Assembly (NCBI GenBank): GCA_018813725.1
Contig: JAHJBD010000190.1
Coordinates: 1 to 6,700, forward strand
Direction of reading: 5' to 3'
Source of the DNA: Nanobdellota archaeon
Lineage (GTDB): Archaea > Nanobdellota > Nanobdellia > Woesearchaeales > JAHJBD01
Length of the DNA: 6,700 bases
Shown: positions 4,075 through 6,700 of the stretch, piece after piece
Layout: each line of letters opens with the position of its first letter
How positions within the stretch are numbered: position 1 is the stretch's first letter
Made by a program: the position numbers and the translations under genes
Notes under the pieces: generated by a model
Seen by the model: the letters and a program-made list of their open reading frames with translations, nothing else
What the model was told of the DNA's origin: nothing
The model's database searches: none

Positions 4075-5942
4075 TTGCTTAAAATTTTCTTAAGAATCGC
4101 TTCTTTGCCTTTCCAGTCAAGAGCCTCTTTCAATACTTCAGTTATGCTTTCAACTGGTATTATCTCTATCTTCTCAATATCTTTTGGATCAATAATTATG
4201 TCTTTTAGGTTAGATTTTGGAACAATCACTTTCTTGATCCCTGCTTCAATCGCTGCCTCAACCTTTGATGTTACGCCGCCAACTGGTAGAACCTCGCCTC
4301 TAACTGAAAGGCTTCCAGTCATTGCATATGACTGCTTTATAGGGATATCCTTAAAAGCTGAGATTATTGATGTTGCAACAGCGATGCTTGCACTGTCACC
4401 TTCAACACCTTCATGAGCTTGCAGGAATTGAACATAGATGTCATACTTTTCCCTGATGTCTTCACCAAAGTACTTCTTGATTATGGCAGATACGTTCTTT
4501 ACTGCTTCTTTTGCTATCTCGCCAAGTTTTCCTGTAGCGATGATCTCACGTTCTTTGCCGCCAGGGGTTACCTGGGATTCTATCGGCATGATTATGCCTG
4601 AGTAGGCTGCTTCACCGCCAATAACTGCAAGACCATTGACCCTACCTACTTTCTGCCCTGTTGTAATTATCACTTCATACTCTTTTTTCCTTTCAATATA
4701 TTTGTCAGCCAGCTGTTTTTCAAGAGGCCTTGCGATCTTTTTCGCACTGTCAATATGCTTGCTCTCTACGAAATTTGATTTCTGCTCTTTTGCAACATCA
4801 CCAGCAGCCCTGATCAAGCCGCCAAGTTCTCTGAGCCTTAATGTAAGGTGGCCTTTACGGTTTGCCATGATCTTTGCTTCCCTGATGATATCGTCAACTG
4901 CTTCTTTTGTGAAATGGGGAATTTTCTTGTCCTTTGTAACTTCCTGAGCAACAAATATCGCGATCTTATCCCGATTTGCTTCTGTATCAGGCATAGTGTC
5001 TTCCATGTAGACTTCGTAGCCATAACCTCTGATCCTGGACCTTAGAGCAGGGTGCATATGTTTTATTGTCTCAAGGTTACCAGCAGCAACCATTATGAAA
5101 TTGCAAGGCACTGGTTCAGTCCTTACCATAGCTCCAGCTGACCTTTCAGACTGGCCAGTGATAGAATATTTGCCTTCTTGTAATGCAGTCAGAAGCTCTT
5201 GCTGTGTATGCGGCTGCAATGTTGCTATCTCATCCACAAATAATACTCCCATGTGGGCTTTGTGCATCATCCCTGCAACTACTCTTTCATGGGCAGGTGT
5301 TCCAAGACCGCCTGACTGGAACGGATCGTGTAGCACGTCTCCTAATAATGCGCCTGCGTGTGCGCCTGTCGCATCATAGAAAGGCACCCGTTTCTTGTTG
5401 AAATTGTCAACTATCATCTTTGGAGCTCTTGTCTGAGCAGGCATCTTTCTACCTAGGTTAAGGAATATCACAAAAGCTGCAAGAAAGATCATGCCTCCAA
5501 GGAAGAATGCTGTAAATATGATAGCGCCTGCAGTAGCGCCAAGCTCTGCTGTATAATGTTCCATTGCCCACCATGGAGCGATCATTGCAAGTATCACCAG
5601 AATAAACATAAATACTGACTGGTTCTTGAAAGAGCCCATGTTCTGGACCTTTGACTTTGCCACTAATGGTCGGCCCTGGCCTGCTGGCACAGTCCTGATT
5701 ATAGGATTATTCTCATCATTAGGATTGTCAAATGAAAGAACATCAACAAGCTTCTCTTTAGGCAGCATCTCTGCAAGGCCCATGCCTAACATTGATTTAC
5801 CAGTACCAGGTTCACCTATAAGTAGGACGTGCCTTCTTTGCTGAGCAGCCTTTTTCATGACCCGTACTGCATTTTCCTGGCCTACAACCTGTTCGATTAT
5901 GACCTTAGAAACCTTGATATCAGCAGTAGTTTTGAATTTCAT
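4071..5942 (-). CDS. lonB: archaeal membrane-anchored Lon protease LonB
   Basis: The 623-residue ATP-dependent protease degrades misfolded and regulatory proteins at the cytoplasmic face of the membrane, probably as a hexamer. Walker A GEPGTGKS is at 43-50. Two transmembrane helices (about 109-127 and 135-161) are inserted between Walker A and B, the hallmark of archaeal LonB. Walker B VLFVDEIA is at 233-240 (Asp237, Glu238). Sensor-1 Asn289 is in AAGN, arginine-finger candidates are Arg301 and Arg303, and the sensor-2 region is LRLRELGG (368-375). The protease domain occupies about 430-605, with the Ser-Lys dyad Ser517 (EGDSAS) and Lys560 (GGVTSK). Length and order are normal. The ATG at 5942 has a weak AGGT six bases upstream and a TATA-like box 27 bp upstream. 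It is the first gene of a two-gene unit with kae1. Confidence 0.97.
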   Translation of the reverse strand: MKFKTTADIKVSKVIIEQVVGQENAVRVMKKAAQQRRHVLLIGEPGTGKSMLGMGLAEMLPKEKLVDVLSFDNPNDENNPIIRTVPAGQGRPLVAKSKVQNMGSFKNQSVFMFILVILAMIAPWWAMEHYTAELGATAGAIIFTAFFLGGMIFLAAFVIFLNLGRKMPAQTRAPKMIVDNFNKKRVPFYDATGAHAGALLGDVLHDPFQSGGLGTPAHERVVAGMMHKAHMGVLFVDEIATLQPHTQQELLTALQEGKYSITGQSERSAGAMVRTEPVPCNFIMVAAGNLETIKHMHPALRSRIRGYGYEVYMEDTMPDTEANRDKIAIFVAQEVTKDKKIPHFTKEAVDDIIREAKIMANRKGHLTLRLRELGGLIRAAGDVAKEQKSNFVESKHIDSAKKIARPLEKQLADKYIERKKEYEVIITTGQKVGRVNGLAVIGGEAAYSGIIMPIESQVTPGGKEREIIATGKLGEIAKEAVKNVSAIIKKYFGEDIREKYDIYVQFLQAHEGVEGDSASIAVATSIISAFKDIPIKQSYAMTGSLSVRGEVLPVGGVTSKVEAAIEAGIKKVIVPKSNLKDIIIDPKDIEKIEIIPVESITEVLKEALDWKGKEAILKKILSK

Positions 5943-5964
5943 TTTATAACCTAAACAATAGGAC

Positions 5965-5973
5965 GTTTAAAAA
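5965..5973 (-). promoter_or_regulatory. TATA-like promoter of the lonB-kae1 unit
   Basis: The minus-strand reading is TTTTTAAAC, centred about 27 bp upstream of the lonB ATG, which would make the transcript leaderless or nearly so. A 25-bp palindrome begins three bases upstream of it, where BRE and regulators bind. Confidence 0.45.
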
Positions 5974-6001
5974 TGTTTTGAAATTGGGAAGCAATTTCAA
6001 A
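5973..6001. repeat. palindromic repeat, copy 1
   Basis: ATGTTTTGAAATT begins the repeat. The arms TTTGAAATTG (5977-5986) and CAATTTCAAA (5992-6001) pair perfectly over 10 bp around a GGAAG loop. The first 13 bases recur at 6025-6037. Confidence 0.65.
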
Positions 6002-6005
6002 GCCC

Positions 6006-6023
6006 AGAAAATGAAAATTTTCT
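6006..6023. repeat. AT-rich palindrome between the two repeat copies
   Basis: AGAAAAT and ATTTTCT are 7-bp arms around a GAAA loop. It is short and AT-rich, so chance is possible, but it falls between the two related hairpins. Confidence 0.42.
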
Positions 6024-6024
6024 T

Positions 6025-6050
6025 ATGTTTTGAAATTACGAAGTAATTTC
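6025..6050. repeat. palindromic repeat, copy 2
   Basis: The same 13-base opening as copy 1 is followed by arms GAAATTAC (6032-6039) and GTAATTTC (6043-6050) with loop GAA. Relative to copy 1, bases on both arms differ in a way that keeps pairing (TTG/CAA against TTAC/GTAA), suggesting the hairpin itself is conserved. Confidence 0.62.
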
Positions 6051-6233
6051 CTTAACAGGCTGCATTTCCATAAAGATAACTTCATCTGCCATATTTGTGA
6101 AATTTCGTTTTTTACACTAAAATTAAGAGTAATACGCTTAATGCATGTTAAGTTCAATCGAATTTTAACTTAAAAAACAAAAAAAAGAGTTGGGGGCAGT
6201 GCTACGCACATTTACACTCCCTGCGGTCGAAAT

Positions 6234-6242
6234 ATTTATATT
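6234..6242 (+). promoter_or_regulatory. TATA box for the small membrane protein gene
   Basis: ATTTATATT, preceded by GAAAT, is centred about 28 bp before the ATG at 6265. This distance favours 6265 over the upstream in-frame ATG at 6190, which lies before the promoter. Confidence 0.5.
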
Positions 6243-6264
6243 AAAAAGAATCCTACCTCAGTTT

Positions 6265-6612
6265 ATGGATAAAATTAACTTTGATATTGATAAATTAAAG
6301 GAAGAAGATAGGCGATTTTTAATGTTAAGATCATTAAGTGTTACTTCTACAAATGCTACTAATCGCCTTATGAATACTTCTTTGATGATATCTTTTAGTT
6401 CGATAATACTTGCAGTTATCGCCATAATTTATTCAATCGAAAAAAGCTTTACACAAATAGTACAGGTTATAGTTTTAATTGGCGTAATATTTTTCATCAT
6501 ATTATGTTTGTGGTATTTCTCAGCTCAGAAAAAAGTAAAAAAGCAAACAAAAGCTAGTGAAAATGGTCATAATCTTATGTTCAAAAAACATTTTAAATAT
6601 GCTGAAAAATAA
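6265..6612 (+). CDS. small two-helix membrane protein of unknown function
   Basis: I do not recognise a family. With the start at 6265 (MDKINFDIDKL) the product has 115 residues. A charged N-terminal segment (1-22, DKLKEEDRRF) is followed by a Ser/Thr/Asn-rich stretch (24-38). Two predicted transmembrane helices span about 39-57 and 65-86. A Lys-rich tail (87-115, KKVKKQTK) ends the protein. The positive tail suggests both termini face the cytoplasm. An earlier in-frame ATG at 6190 would add 25 residues encoded partly by the GC-rich patch and TATA box, so it is rejected. The gene ends one base before the convergent gene that runs off the window. It is divergent from lonB, but no functional link is shown. 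Confidence 0.68.
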   Translation: MDKINFDIDKLKEEDRRFLMLRSLSVTSTNATNRLMNTSLMISFSSIILAVIAIIYSIEKSFTQIVQVIVLIGVIFFIILCLWYFSAQKKVKKQTKASENGHNLMFKKHFKYAEK

Positions 6613-6613
6613 C

Positions 6614-6700
6614 TTAATATCCTAATTCTTCCTTTTTCACAAATTCCTTTATCTCAGTAATAAATTCACTTTCAGAACATTTCTGCGTATAAACCATTAC
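6614..6700 (-). CDS. C-terminal end of an unrecognised protein (5' part outside window)
   Basis: The minus strand is open from the window edge to a TAA at 6614-6616. It encodes 28 residues: VMVYTQKCSESEF, then ITEIKEFVKKEELGY. The composition is an ordinary acidic/basic amphipathic helix and the end lies one base from the convergent neighbour's stop, which fits the tight packing elsewhere in this window. Too short for a family call, and a spurious open frame cannot be excluded. Confidence 0.48.
   Translation of the reverse strand, partial: VMVYTQKCSESEFITEIKEFVKKEELGY

Larger units (their letters stand above)
5943..6264. other. divergent intergenic region between lonB and the small membrane protein gene
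   Basis: I see no convincing gene in this roughly 320-bp stretch. It holds the lonB promoter, three consecutive hairpin-forming palindromes (5977-6050), AT-rich sequence (6095-6188), a short GC-rich patch (about 6190-6230) and the TATA box of the rightward gene. A minus-strand 18-codon frame (6036-6092, starting MADEVIF) exists but has no support beyond a start and a stop. Confidence 0.6.

Noticed and set aside
4075..5844. Plus-strand open frames across lonB, including 94- and 113-codon ones
   Set aside because: They are antisense to a full-length LonB with intact catalytic motifs and resemble no protein family.
5973..6050. CRISPR array
   Set aside because: There are only two short, diverged palindromic copies with about 23 bp between them and no cas genes nearby.
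6036..6092. 18-codon minus-strand frame upstream of lonB as a leader peptide
   Set aside because: It has a start and a stop only, with no ribosome-binding site or clear promoter, and it ends in the palindrome. It also lies upstream of the lonB TATA box.
6190..6264. Longer start for the small membrane protein (ATG at 6190)
   Set aside because: The extra 25 codons cover the GC-rich patch and a TATA box placed 28 bp before the ATG at 6265. The added residues do not look like a conserved domain.

Overview
The window is from an AT-rich archaeal chromosome, most likely a small-genome DPANN-type lineage (Woesearchaeota/Pacearchaeota-like). This placement is an inference from gene content and not a phylogenetic result. 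The archaeal markers are a membrane-anchored LonB protease, the t6A enzyme Kae1, the SmAP (LSm)-eL37 gene pair, tRNA genes with bulge-helix-bulge introns and no encoded CCA, and TATA boxes 25-31 bp upstream of starts, several of which imply leaderless mRNAs. Coding is dense, with 4-nt ATGA overlaps and convergent genes that touch or overlap.

Layout. 2-451 (+): C-terminal end of a ROK-family sugar kinase. 448-1215 (+): an S4-domain pseudouridine synthase of the RsuA/RluB/E/F type, whose last codons run into the antisense of a tRNA. 1197-1301 (-): tRNA-Glu(UUC) with a 30-nt anticodon-loop intron. 1354-1485 (-): tRNA-Ile(UAU) with two introns, one in the anticodon loop and one in the T loop. 1566-2213 (+): a predicted secreted lipoprotein made of seven 26-residue two-cysteine repeats. 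2218-2608 (-): an LSm protein followed at once by ribosomal protein eL37. 2677-2839: a gene-free 163-bp imperfect palindrome with 15-bp terminal inverted repeats, flanked by a perfect 9-bp direct repeat. It reads as a MITE-like non-autonomous mobile element inserted between two divergent promoters. 2886-3104 (+): a small basic protein with a TFB-like zinc ribbon. 3091-5942 (-): lonB and kae1 overlapping by ATGA. 5943-6264: an intergenic region with repeated hairpins next to the lonB promoter. 6265-6612 (+): a small two-helix membrane protein. 6614-6700 (-): the C-terminal tail of an unrecognised gene.

Most of the recognisable genes serve RNA maturation, translation and protein quality control: a pseudouridine synthase, two tRNAs, LSm, eL37, Kae1 (tRNA t6A37) and LonB. 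Kae1 acts on ANN-decoding tRNAs, a class that includes the tRNA-Ile(UAU) in this window. The best candidates for something new are the MITE-like element with its target-site duplication, the doubly interrupted tRNA-Ile with an unmodified-type UAU anticodon, and the cysteine-repeat lipoprotein.
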